Shown here one piece after another: positions 1 through 9,218 of a stretch of 64,000 bases of DNA. A program made the translations under genes and the position numbers. The DNA comes from Syntrophobacter sp963666995 (GTDB lineage: Bacteria > Desulfobacterota > Syntrophobacteria > Syntrophobacterales > Syntrophobacteraceae). Each line of letters begins with the position of its first letter. The first letter of the stretch is position 1. The notes beneath the pieces were generated by a model. The model did not search any database, was not told the origin of the DNA, and worked only from the letters and a program-made list of their open reading frames with translations. The stretch lies in the NCBI GenBank assembly GCA_963666995.1, contig OY762941.1:2108001-2172000 (forward strand), given 5' to 3'.

Positions 1-67
1 AGAGGGGCAAACCCGAACCCCGTGTGGGAGCGTTTGCTGAAAATGAACATCACACCAGGAGGGAGAC

Positions 68-385
68 ATGGAAGGAAGGATAGAGAGTGAACGGCTGTAC
101 GTTAAAATCGATGAGACCGGCAAGATTGTTGAGTCATCGTATCTGCCCATGGTGGATGCCCACATCGAGCCGATTCCAACTCCGCTGATCTCGGCCGGCG
201 CGCCGGAGAGAGCCAGTTTCAAGATCGACGAAAAGGGGATCATCTTCGACGCTTCACCGAAGAATCTGAACGGCCGCAAAGTCCTCTTGCACGGCCCGTC
301 CTCTCCGGCTCTGGGCAGGACCGACACGGTAACCCCCAAATGTACATGGGCCCCTGACGGCAAGGGTGGCTGGACCTGTATTTGA
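68..385 (+). CDS. small hypothetical protein (105 aa)
   Basis: A strong ribosome binding site (AGGAGGGAGAC) lies directly before the ATG, which supports this as a real gene. The 105-residue product has no signal peptide or membrane segment. It has a run of prolines and isoleucines near residue 35 and a C-terminal stretch rich in Gly, Trp and Cys. I do not recognise a family. The first 67 bases of the window hold no identifiable gene end. The next gene is convergent. Confidence 0.55.
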   Translation: MEGRIESERLYVKIDETGKIVESSYLPMVDAHIEPIPTPLISAGAPERASFKIDEKGIIFDASPKNLNGRKVLLHGPSSPALGRTDTVTPKCTWAPDGKGGWTCI

Positions 386-628
386 CGTCTTCCGAGGTGG
401 CGGCCGGGGAATTTCACGTTAAGCCCGGGGCGGGAGTCTTTTGAAACCGGGAAGCATCGGTTCTTGCCTGTTTTCGGCAGCTTCCATCTCGCGGCCGGGA
501 CTTTCGCCGGCTTCAATCCCAGGATCTTTCCCACGTGCGCGGTCGAAAGTCCGGCGGCTCGAGCGTTCCACGCTCTATGGGCCCGGTTGAACGCCATACA
601 CGCTCTTTTCTATCGTATCCCCGGAGTC

Positions 629-1600
629 TTACCCAGTCCTGAGATCGGCATAGCATTTCAGGCCGCCAAGAGAGCCGGCACTCTTCACCGCTGCAATTAC
701 GGCTCTCTCAACGACTCTGGCTGCCAGGAGGCCGACGAGGGTCAATTCGGCATCGACACGGCCCGTCGCCATGGTAAATATCGTGTCGCCGTCAAACATG
801 GTGTGGGCGGGCCTTATGGTCCGCGCGTAACCGTCATGTGCCATGGAGGCGACTTTCGCGGCCTGGGTCCTGGTCAGCCGGGCATTCGCGGCCACGACGC
901 CGATGGTCGTATTCCCGGTGAAAAAGTTCTTTCTCCCGGAACATGAGCCGATGAGGCATTCTTCGGTATCCGCGAGGCCGCTCAGGTCTTCGTTCAACAA
1001 TCCCGCGAGCCGTTCTCCGGTAGTGGGGTCAAAGACGTCGCCCAGGGCGTTTACAGCGACCACGGCCCCGATCTTCAAGTCTCCCGCCTGGACGGCGAAG
1101 CTGCCGAGGCCACTCTTCATCGCCCGGGTCATGCCGAATATCTTCCCCACCGCAGCGCCCGTTCCCGCACCGATGTTGCCCTGCCCGCACCGGCTGTCGC
1201 CGGCTCCCATGCAGGCCCGGTAACCCATCGCTCTATCCGGTCTGACCCTGTAGTCGCCGACTGCCAGGTCGAAAAGCACGGCCCCACACACCAGGGGAAC
1301 CTTTGTAATCCCAACGTCGAACCCGATATCCCTTTCCTCGAGAAACTCCATGACCCCGCACGCGGCATCCAGTCCAAATGCACTGCCTCCCGCCAGCACG
1401 ACGGCATGTATCTTCTCCGCCAGATTCACCGGGTTCAGAAGGTCGGTTTCTCTCGTTCCGGGAGCCCCGCCTCTTACGTCGACTCCCGCCACAGCGCCTT
1501 CCTCGCTGATGATGACCGTACAGCCGGTAGCCGCCTCCATGTCCTGCGCATGCCCGATCTTTATTCCTTCAATTTCCGTAAACTCGATCTCTCTCATCAT
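629..1600 (-). CDS. P1 (S58) family peptidase / DmpA-NylC-like N-terminal nucleophile hydrolase
   Basis: The 323-residue protein shows the glycine-rich P1/S58 pattern: VRGGAPGTRETDLL near residues 42-55, a GGSAFGLDAA segment near 71-80 and GAGTGAAVGK near 144-153. The segment GNTTIGVV around residues 229-236 is the expected autocleavage site. Family members (DmpA, NylC) cut themselves before a Ser/Thr, which becomes the nucleophile; here that would be Asn230-Thr231. Family substrates are N-terminal amino acids of peptides or cyclic and linear oligoamides, so the substrate cannot be named. Two consecutive ATGs (1600, 1597) follow a GGGGGA stretch, so the start is uncertain by one codon. A hydrophilic 250-base gap separates it from the acyltransferase on the same strand. 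Confidence 0.85.
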   Translation of the reverse strand: MMREIEFTEIEGIKIGHAQDMEAATGCTVIISEEGAVAGVDVRGGAPGTRETDLLNPVNLAEKIHAVVLAGGSAFGLDAACGVMEFLEERDIGFDVGITKVPLVCGAVLFDLAVGDYRVRPDRAMGYRACMGAGDSRCGQGNIGAGTGAAVGKIFGMTRAMKSGLGSFAVQAGDLKIGAVVAVNALGDVFDPTTGERLAGLLNEDLSGLADTEECLIGSCSGRKNFFTGNTTIGVVAANARLTRTQAAKVASMAHDGYARTIRPAHTMFDGDTIFTMATGRVDAELTLVGLLAARVVERAVIAAVKSAGSLGGLKCYADLRTG

Positions 1601-1856
1601 TCCCCCTGTTTTTTAAGTGATGCGGCAGCCGTTCGATTCTCCGCCTGTTCGCCGCGGAGTGGAGAAAACGTTATCGGGCGCAATCGGGAGGAGCGCCAAA
1701 AGGATGGTTTGGCATGCACGATAAGCATATTCTTTCAACCGGGTCTGCCGCAAGACAAGGCAGAAACGATAGAAAATGATGGGCAGCCAAATGAACAAAG
1801 AAAGGATGAACGTTCCGGCCTGTCTGTTTGACATGGCTGGAACCCCATCGAAGCGT

Positions 1857-3017
1857 TCATAAGGTCGGTGTGTCGGAAACGGTCTCCTTCCTGGAAAATC
1901 CCTTCATTATCACGGCCGACAACAGGTTGAGGGTTCTTGCCGCGGCATAGGACAGAAGCAGCAGCAGCGCGGTCAGGATCGCAAAATTCCCAAGCGTATG
2001 AGTCACCTTCGAGGGCATCACGCCGACGTAGCTGAACAGGGGGTGGTGCACGATGTAGATCGCGTAGGACTGCTCGGAGAGGTCCTTTATGAATGCGGTT
2101 CTTCCCGCGCTTGCCGCGGGAGTCCACACGAGCAGAAAAAGGAACAGGAGCAAGCTGAGCGCCACGTGGTAGACGTGGATGAGCGGCAGATTCATGCTCG
2201 GGACGAACGCAGCCCCCGTAATGATATAGATTGCCATGGCCGCGGCGAAAAGAGAAAAGGGTTTCCCGAAAATACTCCGGCGCAGGGACGCCGTGGAAGG
2301 GCCCCAGAGCGAGGCGAGCCACATGCCTATGGCGAACTCGGGCAGCCGGCCCGGCAGATTGAAGTGCATCAGGGTCTCCGCCATACCGGGGTACGATCCC
2401 GGAGCCGCCGGAAAAAACCGGTTGAGGATCACCCAGCTTCCCCAGCACAGGCCGATGATCGACAAGGCGGCTCTCACCGGGCCGATCCGCAGGAAGAAGC
2501 CGAGAATCAGCGGAAACAGGAGGTAGAACTGCACCAGCAGGCCGATATACCAGAAGTGGGAAAGGTTTAAGTACATGTTCGAATAATCGAGCGAATTGAC
2601 GAACAGGAGGTGCTGCAGCAGGACATCCAGGGCTGGAAGCAGGGGAAACCCGAATTCCAGCATATTCGCCGCCGTGAAGATGAAGAGAGCCAGGTAGTAC
2701 GGAGGAATTACACGCAGGAGGCGCCTTTCCAGAAAAGAGCGGTAACCTGGAAAGGGGCGGCGCCCCGGGCCGAGGTACGGCATTGCGAGCAGGAAGCCCG
2801 AAATGATGTTGAAGACGATAACGCCGTCCGACGCGGAGGTGAACACGGGATCCAGCAGCTTTTGAACCGTGTCCTGCGGGACCGGGATGACAGTCTTCCA
2901 GAGATGGTGCAGGAAGATTCCCATCATCGCCACGACACGTATGGTGTCAAGCTGTGGAATCTCAATCCGCTTCGTGGGTGTGTGTGGAACCTGACCGGCT
3001 TCGACGTGCCTGGGCAT
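1857..3017 (-). CDS. acyltransferase 3 family membrane protein
   Basis: The 386-residue integral membrane protein belongs to the OafA/YrhL-type acyltransferase family. The family motif appears near the N-terminus: QLDTIRVVAMMGIFLHHLW, with the histidine pair in the first membrane helix. The arginine pair after helix 2 (LERRLLRVIPPYY, about residues 92-104) is also typical. About ten hydrophobic helices follow. Family members transfer acetyl, succinyl or other acyl groups to surface polysaccharides, lipids or antibiotics; nothing here identifies the acceptor. No polysaccharide genes are nearby. The short cytoplasmic N-terminal tail before the motif (about 22 residues) is ordinary. Confidence 0.85.
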   Translation of the reverse strand: MPRHVEAGQVPHTPTKRIEIPQLDTIRVVAMMGIFLHHLWKTVIPVPQDTVQKLLDPVFTSASDGVIVFNIISGFLLAMPYLGPGRRPFPGYRSFLERRLLRVIPPYYLALFIFTAANMLEFGFPLLPALDVLLQHLLFVNSLDYSNMYLNLSHFWYIGLLVQFYLLFPLILGFFLRIGPVRAALSIIGLCWGSWVILNRFFPAAPGSYPGMAETLMHFNLPGRLPEFAIGMWLASLWGPSTASLRRSIFGKPFSLFAAAMAIYIITGAAFVPSMNLPLIHVYHVALSLLLFLFLLVWTPAASAGRTAFIKDLSEQSYAIYIVHHPLFSYVGVMPSKVTHTLGNFAILTALLLLLSYAAARTLNLLSAVIMKGFSRKETVSDTPTL

Positions 3018-3086
3018 GTTTTGTCACCCGTGAGTTGATTCAGCGCAAGAAATTGGCGATTTCATCCTTCCCAATGGCACGGGCAT

Positions 3087-4193
3087 TCAGAAACGGAGCA
3101 CCGGTTTGACGGTGACTCCGCTAAGAGAATCCCTCACCGCTTCATTGATCTTCGATGCCGGGTATTCCCGTATCAGCCTGTCGAAGGGAAACTTCCCTTC
3201 CCTGTAACTCCGGATCAAAAAGGGAATGAATGTCTGCGGGTCGCTGTCGCCCGCAACACTGTAGAAGACCGTCTGACCAGGATCGGGCGATTTTGGAGTG
3301 ACCCGTTCATCCGGACCGTCAGCCGAAACGCCGAGAAGGGATGCCTTGCCCCCGGGGCCGAGGGCCCTTATCGCAGTGTCGATCATACGCGAAAGGCCCG
3401 TCGTGTCGACCGCATGATCGACCTCTCCGACGGCTTCCCGGAGCCTTGCTCCGACATCCTCGCTTCGGGCGTTGACGGCAAGAGTCGCTCCCAGTCCCAG
3501 GGCCAGCTTCAGCCGCGATGAAACGACATCGACGGCGACTATCGGAGCGGCCCCGGCCATGCGGGCAGCCATCAGAGCCGACAGGCCGACCGTTCCCGCA
3601 CCGAACACCACGACGGACTCACCCGGCCGAGGCTTCAATTCGTTCAGGACCGTGCCGGCCCCCGCCTGCATGCCGCAGCCGAGCGGGGCATACAGGGCGA
3701 GTTCGTCATTGTCTGCCGCTTCGACGGGAATCACGCTGCGTTCACGGGTCAGGGCGTAATAAGCCAGTGAGGACTGGCCGAAGAACGAACTCCCCACCGG
3801 CCGGCCTCCGGCTTTTCGGATGGTTGGAGAGCCGTCGGGTCTCGCATCGCCGAAATTCAGTTGATCAAAGACCGAACAGCGGGCCGGCCGGCCGCTGCGG
3901 CAGCCGGAACATTCTCCACAGGAGCTGAACGAAAGCGTGACCTTATCGCCGGGACGAACCCGAACAACGTCCTTCCCCACGCTTTCGACGATGCCCGCGC
4001 CCTCGTGGCCGAACACCGCGGGAAGCCGCATGCCCAGGAGTCCGTCGCGCGCGGCGATATCCGTATGGCAAATCCCGCAAGCCACGATACGGACGAGCAC
4101 TTCATCCGGCCGTGGATCGTCGATTTCAACTTCTTCGAACGAAAAGTCGCCGCCGGGCCTGTTCACGACTGCGGCACGGGTGAGTAGCGTCAT
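3087..4193 (-). CDS. zinc-dependent alcohol dehydrogenase, aryl-alcohol dehydrogenase type
   Basis: The product is a medium-chain dehydrogenase of 368 residues. Catalytic zinc ligands are visible in CGICHTD (Cys39) and GHEGAG (His63). The structural-zinc lobe has four cysteines in CGECSGCRSGRPARC (92, 95, 98, 106). The Rossmann motif GAGTVGLSAL follows. The C-terminal part with PVEAADNDELALYAPLGCGMQAGAG in two pieces resembles benzyl/aryl-alcohol dehydrogenases (XylB/AreB). It probably oxidises a primary alcohol with NAD. I chose the ATG at 4193, preceded by GAGGAG. The frame stays open upstream to 4292, but that extension is encoded by a repeat element (4235-4447) and is unlikely to be translated. 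Confidence 0.85.
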   Translation of the reverse strand: MTLLTRAAVVNRPGGDFSFEEVEIDDPRPDEVLVRIVACGICHTDIAARDGLLGMRLPAVFGHEGAGIVESVGKDVVRVRPGDKVTLSFSSCGECSGCRSGRPARCSVFDQLNFGDARPDGSPTIRKAGGRPVGSSFFGQSSLAYYALTRERSVIPVEAADNDELALYAPLGCGMQAGAGTVLNELKPRPGESVVVFGAGTVGLSALMAARMAGAAPIVAVDVVSSRLKLALGLGATLAVNARSEDVGARLREAVGEVDHAVDTTGLSRMIDTAIRALGPGGKASLLGVSADGPDERVTPKSPDPGQTVFYSVAGDSDPQTFIPFLIRSYREGKFPFDRLIREYPASKINEAVRDSLSGVTVKPVLRF

Positions 4194-4234
4194 AGCCGGA
4201 TACTCCTCTGGGGAAAAGAGGGGGATGCAAAACG

Positions 4235-4447
4235 GGCTGTTGCCCAAACAGAATTCAAGTGAAAAATGAGCCGTTTGTCCAGACAGCGTCACCCCGGCGA
4301 AAGCCGGGGTCCAGTGTCGTTAATTGGAATTATCCAATAATTTCAAAGAGTCCGGATTCCGGCCTCCGCCGGAATGACGAATCCTGGTTACGCTCGTTCC
4401 CACGCTCCTGCGTGGGAATGCAGACACTTTTCCTTTGGGCAACAGGC
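4235..4447 (+). repeat. family A MITE-like repeat, copy A1
   Basis: The element is about 213 bp and is bounded by a perfect inverted repeat: CTGTTGCCCAAA at 4237-4248 and TTTGGGCAACAG at 4434-4445. Inside are two smaller dyads: a CACCCCGGCGAAAGCCGGGG hairpin near 4290-4310 and a GGATTCCGGCCTCCGCCGG hairpin near 4354-4372. The right arm ends in a third one, CCCACGCTCCTGCGTGGG. No reading frame is conserved. Related copies are at 22833, 23181, 28094, 33098 (partial), 42466 and 48312 (fragment). Confidence 0.85.
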
Positions 4448-4515
4448 CGAAAACTTGCTCCCGATGCGTCCCTCGCTCAAAATGGACTTCGTTTGGCTGA
4501 AGAGTTCCAGCCCGC

Positions 4516-5334
4516 TCATTCGGAGACGGGATTCGTCAGCCTGAGCGAAAGAACAGTTTCAACGATTTGCGCAAACCCTTCGCCGCCCTCCCGATCGGTT
4601 ACAAAGGCCGGCAGGTGCCGCATGCGTTCGATGAAACCAAGGACATTGCTGACTCCCACACTGTACGGGAAAAATTCGAACATCGGTTCATCGTTGGGGG
4701 AATCTCCACAGAACAGGAAGCGCCATCTGCTCGCCTCCAGATCGATTCCCCAAAGCTCTTCCGCCATGATCCGGGTCATGCCGAGCTTGTTGTAGTCACC
4801 GAACCAGCCGTTCACATGGATCGAAGACACTTTGCAGGCGGCTCCATGCTTTTTGAAGATCGCACAGATGCGTTCGATGGCCGCCCAGTCGAGGCGTTTC
4901 ACGTCCTCGCAAAAATCGATGGCAAGGTCGGTTTCCCGGTAAGGCTGATCGGATGCGATTCCCGTTCCGGGAACCGAACCCAGGATATCTTCCCGGATCC
5001 GCCACAGTTGAGCGCGATTCCGGATGCGGACGGGGTCCGGATCGAGAAAACGTTTCCTGAGTTTCCCCGCCTTCCCGTCGAGATGGAAATAGAAGGCCCC
5101 GTTTTCCCCTACGACCGCATCGACCGGCCACATGCGGGCGATATGATCGCACCAGCCCGCGGGCCGCCCTGTAATGGGAACCACCTTCAGACCGGATTCC
5201 TTAAGGGCCCACAGCCCATGGAAGGCGGATGCCGGAATTTTGCCGTGAGTGGTAAAGGTGTCGTCAATGTCAAAAAAGACGCCCTCGAGGTTTCTCGCGC
5301 TGTCAGGGTCGAACCTGTGAATTGAAGGTATCAT
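4516..5334 (-). CDS. HAD-superfamily (IIB-type) hydrolase
   Basis: The 272-residue protein has HAD motif I as FFDIDDT with Asp22 and Asp24, motif II in VVPITGRP, a lysine in DYNKLG (about 183) for motif III, and motif IV GDSPNDEPMF near 210-219. A cap of about 100 residues sits between motifs II and III, as in the Cof/mannosyl-3-phosphoglycerate phosphatase group, so a sugar-phosphate phosphatase is the likeliest activity. The substrate is unknown. The annotated frame can start at a TTG at 5346, but that TTGGAG is better read as the ribosome binding site for the ATG at 5334. Confidence 0.8.
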   Translation of the reverse strand: MIPSIHRFDPDSARNLEGVFFDIDDTFTTHGKIPASAFHGLWALKESGLKVVPITGRPAGWCDHIARMWPVDAVVGENGAFYFHLDGKAGKLRKRFLDPDPVRIRNRAQLWRIREDILGSVPGTGIASDQPYRETDLAIDFCEDVKRLDWAAIERICAIFKKHGAACKVSSIHVNGWFGDYNKLGMTRIMAEELWGIDLEASRWRFLFCGDSPNDEPMFEFFPYSVGVSNVLGFIERMRHLPAFVTDREGGEGFAQIVETVLSLRLTNPVSE

Positions 5335-5434
5335 GAAAGGCTCCAAAACCGATCGTGCTGCCTCCTGTAAACCGGCCCGGACCGCGGTTGCCGAGACCGT
5401 GTTATACTGAGTTACGTTAAAAAAAGGGACAAAA

Positions 5435-5520
5435 GATGTTTCTCAAGAGCGTGGGGAGCTGTGCTCCCCACACCCCCACGCCGCTACGCGGCTTTCTGTA
5501 GCGCTGCGGCCGAAACCCCA
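5435..5520 (+). repeat. family D repeat, copy D1
   Basis: This intergenic element starts with GATGTTTCTCAAGAGCGTGG and contains two dyads (GTGGGGAGCTGTGCTCCCCAC and CCGCTACGCGG). It ends at GCGCTGCGGCCGAAAC. A related copy with an inserted hairpin block is at 42293-42445. From 5521 to 5765 I see no gene; a short GGGGGAATCAATTCCCC dyad is present near 5526. Confidence 0.7.
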
Positions 5521-5765
5521 GGGGGTGGGGGAATCAATTCCCCGCTTTCAGCAGGCTTTACCCCGTGTTGCGCGTGCCGGTGAAACGATAGGGGAGCGGG
5601 ACACATTTGGCAATAATTTTATCATCCCGATTTCTATGATAACAGGTATCAGGTATAGTGAGAAAGATGAGAACCCTATGGCGTCGGCCGCTTGGACCGG
5701 CCCGCGTATTCAGGGACCTTAGTACATTGTTTCATAGATACGATGACGTATCATGGAGATCTCAT

Positions 5766-5903
5766 GACGGGTGGCCCGGATACTCGTTATCCGGGTCCGT
5801 AAGGACAAGAGGACCGCCGAATCCGTTAGCACGATTCCAAGGCTTGCCCTCCGAGCTTCCTCTTGCGCTTCGCACGGACAACGAGTTGCCCGTGCCACCC
5901 GTC
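5766..5903 (+). repeat. family B repeat, copy B1 (inverted-repeat-bounded)
   Basis: A perfect 10-bp terminal inverted repeat bounds this 138-bp element: GACGGGTGGC at 5766-5775 and GCCACCCGTC at 5894-5903. Internal dyads CCCGGATACTCGTTATCCGGG and GCACGGACAACGAGTTGCCC lie near each end. It carries no reading frame of note. Copies occur at 47173-47305 and, truncated, at 32905-32951. It sits just upstream of glpA and could influence that gene's 5' region. Confidence 0.75.
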
Positions 5904-5979
5904 AATAGGATTATGTCATTGAATTTGTGAAATGGACTACTTAGGTTTGCACCGAATCTCCAATCCGGAAGCCGACGAA

Positions 5980-7548
5980 ATGAATAGGGCCGAAAGCAGG
6001 CTGAAGACTCAGGTGTTGATTATCGGCGGTGGGATCACGGGCATGAGCCTTGCCCGCGATCTTGCGCTGCGCGGTGTAAAATGCGTGGTGGTGGAGAAAG
6101 GGCACGTCAATGCCGGGGCATCGGGTGCGAACCAGGGCCTGCTCCACAGCGGGGCGCGTTATGTTTCCAACGACCCGGACACGGCCCGGGAATGCCGGTC
6201 GGAATCACGCCTGTTGAAACGATTGGCGCCGGCGTGCTGCGAAGATACCGGCGGTTTGTTCGTTGCCGTTCCGGGTGACGACGAGAACTATATCGCGGAT
6301 TTTCCCAACCTTTGCCGGCAAAGCGGGATTGCGGTGCAGGCGGTTGACTGCCGGGAAGCCGCAGGCCTCGAGCCTGAATTGTCCGAAGACATCATCGCGG
6401 CTTACCGCGTCGAGGATGCGACCGTCGATCCATTCCGGCTGTCGTTTGACAACATGGCGGATGCCGCAACGCACGGCGCGCGGTTTCTGACTTACTCCCA
6501 GGCGGTCGAAATGAAGCGGCGGGGCGAACGCATCCGCTCGGTTCGGATCCGCCGGCTTCGGACCGGGGAGGAGATCGAGATAGAGGCGGAACAGATCGTC
6601 AATGCCTGCGGCGCATGGGTTGGGGAAGTCGCCCAACTGGCCGGTCTGCACCTGCCCGTAGTGTGGTCGAAGGGCAGCATGCTGATCACCCAGACGAGGA
6701 TTACCGAATGGGTGGTGAACCGGCTGCGTCCGCCGGCTGACGGTGATATCGTGGTACCCGGCGGAACGGTTTCATTGCTCGGCACCACTTCCATCCGAGT
6801 GGACGATATCGAACACCTCGAGACCGGCTTTGCCGAAGTGGAATTCCTCGTTGACGAGACCGCGAAGATGGTTCCGGAAATACGCGGCGCCCGGTTGGTG
6901 CGGGCCTTTGCCGGGGTCAGACCGCTCATGTGCGACAAGTTGGTGACCGATGACCGCGGCATCAGCCGTGGGTCTCAGATCATCGATCACGAGCGGGACG
7001 GCCTTGCCAATTTTGTCACCGTCGTGGGCGGCAAACTGACCACCTTCCGGCTGACGGCTGAAAGAGCCGCGGACCTGGTTTGCGGGTGTTTGGGGATGGA
7101 TGCCGCATGTCTTACCGCGGACCGGCCGCTGCCGAATGCTCCCGTGAACGACTGGGTTGTGGCCGGGGCAGCCCCGGGGCTGTGGCTGCGGCAAAAGAAG
7201 CCGAATGACGCTCTGATCTGCGAGTGTGAAATGGTGCCCATGAGTGCCGTCGCCCAGATTGTCGACCGGCTCGGAGAGGACTCCGAAACCGTCGACCTCG
7301 ACACCATCCGCCTGCACAGCCGCATGGGGAAGGGTTCCTGCCAGGGTGCCTTTTGCGGGCTGAGAACCGTTGCGTTCCTCTATGAACTCGGCATCTACAA
7401 GGGAGACCGGGGCATCGAGGATTTGAAGGTTTTTCTCGAAGCCCGCTGGAAGGGATTGAGGCCGGTCCTCTGGGGCCGGCAACTGGCGCAGGAACAGCTT
7501 CAGGAAGCCATCCACTGCGGTTTGTTCAATCTGGAGAGCCGTCAATGA
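5980..7548 (+). CDS. glpA: anaerobic glycerol-3-phosphate dehydrogenase subunit A
   Basis: The FAD-dependent catalytic subunit oxidises sn-glycerol 3-phosphate to dihydroxyacetone phosphate at the membrane. The N-terminal dinucleotide-binding fold reads LIIGGGITGMSLARDLA, followed by GASGANQGLLHSGARY, typical of GlpA/GlpD. The C-terminal region carries a BFD-type [2Fe-2S] site: CECE and CQGAFC. This C-terminal domain separates GlpA from aerobic GlpD. The frame opens at 5932, but the ATG at 5980 has GGAAG eight bases upstream and begins about 10 residues before the FAD motif, so I prefer it. Unlike the usual glpABC operon, its partner glpB is on the opposite strand, tail to tail, and no glpC is in this window. 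Confidence 0.9.
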   Translation: MNRAESRLKTQVLIIGGGITGMSLARDLALRGVKCVVVEKGHVNAGASGANQGLLHSGARYVSNDPDTARECRSESRLLKRLAPACCEDTGGLFVAVPGDDENYIADFPNLCRQSGIAVQAVDCREAAGLEPELSEDIIAAYRVEDATVDPFRLSFDNMADAATHGARFLTYSQAVEMKRRGERIRSVRIRRLRTGEEIEIEAEQIVNACGAWVGEVAQLAGLHLPVVWSKGSMLITQTRITEWVVNRLRPPADGDIVVPGGTVSLLGTTSIRVDDIEHLETGFAEVEFLVDETAKMVPEIRGARLVRAFAGVRPLMCDKLVTDDRGISRGSQIIDHERDGLANFVTVVGGKLTTFRLTAERAADLVCGCLGMDAACLTADRPLPNAPVNDWVVAGAAPGLWLRQKKPNDALICECEMVPMSAVAQIVDRLGEDSETVDLDTIRLHSRMGKGSCQGAFCGLRTVAFLYELGIYKGDRGIEDLKVFLEARWKGLRPVLWGRQLAQEQLQEAIHCGLFNLESRQ

Positions 7549-7591
7549 TCGAATGCCTCGCCTGACACTGTATTGCGTTTGGAGAAATAAT

Positions 7592-7628
7592 TTAGTATCC
7601 CAAAGCAGAGCGGGGGAATGATTCCGGG
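7592..7628 (-). repeat. family C short hairpin repeat, copy C1
   Basis: Read on the minus strand, this contains GGAATCATTCCCCCGCTCT followed by a TTTGGGATA tail. The same sequence recurs at 28285, 42679 and 44170. It lies between the converging ends of glpA and glpB, where a bidirectional terminator could be expected, but it has no clear U-tract. Confidence 0.6.
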
Positions 7629-7691
7629 ACCGTTGCCCCAAACAGGGCGGGGCGAGGGGATGGGGCGAAAATCACTCCACGTGGGTTGGGC

Positions 7692-8987
7692 TCAGCCGCG
7701 GGAGCGGTACCGGAGGAAAGCTTCAACCGCTCCATAGGCGGTTGCGATTGCCAACCCGGCCCCGCATTTGGTTCGAACCCAGTCCTGGTAAGCCAGCACC
7801 GAACCCGCCGCAAACAGGTTTTCGAAGGCGAAGCCGCCGTCTTTCCCCAGAGGCCGGAACCGGTCGTCAACGGCCAATCCGGCTTCACTGGCTGGGTGAC
7901 CCCGATGGTCCAGGAAGTGCTTGCGGTGCCACAGGTTTCGCGCGTTCGGCTGTGCGACGGGAAGTCCGAACACGGTTTCCACGATGCCGTCTCGTCCGGC
8001 GGCGAGCCCGCCCCCCAGAAAACGTCCGGTGGCAAGGATGATCCCTTCAGCTTCCAACACGTCCTCCCACGATTCCGGCCCGATGGTGATTCCGGTACAG
8101 CGGCGTCCGGCGGCCTGGACGCCGATCGCCTGCCGGTACTGAAAGAGCTGGGCGCCACGTTTCAGCAGGGCCGTTTCGACGGCTTCCCGGAAACGAAAAC
8201 CCGGGACCGACGGGGGCAGCGTGGGAATTTCAAAGATTCCCACCCCGAGTCGGCCTTCCAGATCGGCAACGATCTGAGCCGTGGAGCGAAGCCCAAGCAC
8301 AGCCGGCAACCCGACCAGTTGGATACCGGCGAGATGCGGACGAATGACATCAGCCAGGTTTGCTCGAACTTGTGCGGATTCCAGGGCTTCGGCGAGAAGC
8401 GTATTTTGCAGGTCGACACCGGGGAAGCCCAGGGGGAAGGGGACGCGTTGAGCTTTCAGGGCGGGCCAGCGCGGGCGCAGCATTTCGGCCATCAGCCTGG
8501 TGCTGAAATCCTTCATGCCGGTAAAATCGACGAGCAGCGTCGGGAGCCGCTTTTCCAGGGCGATTACACCACGCCACATGGACGAGGGGACCCGGTACGT
8601 TGTTTTCAGCGTTCCCGCCGCTGTGGGCAGAATCACATTCCGGTCGGGCAATCCGCAGTAAACGAGGTCGGCCGAATCCATGAAAGCGAGGAATTCCCGC
8701 ATCGCCTCGCGAATAACGTTAACGCCCAGCCTGGCATAAGGATGCCGCGGGGATCCCGCGGCAAGGGCTGCGATGCCCTTCCATGGATCGTCCCAGAGTA
8801 CTTGTTCCTGAGGCGGGTAAATGCCTAGAAGGTCCAGGAGACCGCTGGCAAAGAGCAGTTCCCCTGCGGTTATCGAGACCTGCGCGGTCTTGAGGCCCCG
8901 AGTTACCGCAAAACAGGCCGCAGCGGTTCCGGCAAGGCCTGAACCTACAACAATGAGATCGAATTTCGGACCTGCCCGGTTTGCCAT
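7692..8987 (-). CDS. glpB: anaerobic glycerol-3-phosphate dehydrogenase subunit B
   Basis: The 431-residue flavoprotein starts with the FAD motif FDLIVVGSGLAGTAAACFA and is followed by GELLFASGLLDLLG and a DPWKGIAAL segment, a pattern typical of GlpB. GlpB is the second flavin-containing subunit of the anaerobic enzyme and works with GlpA and an iron-sulfur GlpC that joins the pair to the membrane. The C-terminal part has the expected GRFLGGGLAAGRDGI-type substrate/flavin segment. I chose the ATG at 8987; the frame extends upstream to 9062 without family-like sequence. It converges on glpA with 143 bases between their stops. Confidence 0.85.
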   Translation of the reverse strand: MANRAGPKFDLIVVGSGLAGTAAACFAVTRGLKTAQVSITAGELLFASGLLDLLGIYPPQEQVLWDDPWKGIAALAAGSPRHPYARLGVNVIREAMREFLAFMDSADLVYCGLPDRNVILPTAAGTLKTTYRVPSSMWRGVIALEKRLPTLLVDFTGMKDFSTRLMAEMLRPRWPALKAQRVPFPLGFPGVDLQNTLLAEALESAQVRANLADVIRPHLAGIQLVGLPAVLGLRSTAQIVADLEGRLGVGIFEIPTLPPSVPGFRFREAVETALLKRGAQLFQYRQAIGVQAAGRRCTGITIGPESWEDVLEAEGIILATGRFLGGGLAAGRDGIVETVFGLPVAQPNARNLWHRKHFLDHRGHPASEAGLAVDDRFRPLGKDGGFAFENLFAAGSVLAYQDWVRTKCGAGLAIATAYGAVEAFLRYRSRG

Positions 8988-9218
8988 TGGAGAACCCCGA
9001 CTGTCGGCTATCGGCGCTAGGCCGTTTGCTGAAAGCTGAACCTGCGATTTGATGCCTTCCACAAAACGGCGGTTGAAGACCGGGCAGGGGAAGGGATTCC
9101 ATCCTGTTGAACATCCGGAAGATGCCGGGTCGCGCTGCGCGTAACCCTACTCCTTGTGTCCTGACCGGGGGAAACGATCGACCGCGCTTCGCTCAGTCCC
9201 CCCGCTCCTGTCTTTGAA

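Noticed and set aside
464..1407. Open frames opposite the P1 peptidase gene (464-946, 843-1223, 1129-1407)
   Set aside because: They are shadows of the real peptidase frame with skewed composition and no ribosome sites or families.
1613..1834. Short hydrophobic frame (73 codons) between the peptidase and acyltransferase
   Set aside because: The hydrophobic stretch is attractive but there is no ribosome site and no family, and the neighbouring frame overlaps it; I left it out.
4567..5325. A 252-codon plus-strand frame opposite the HAD gene
   Set aside because: It mirrors codon usage of the HAD gene on the other strand and lacks family motifs.
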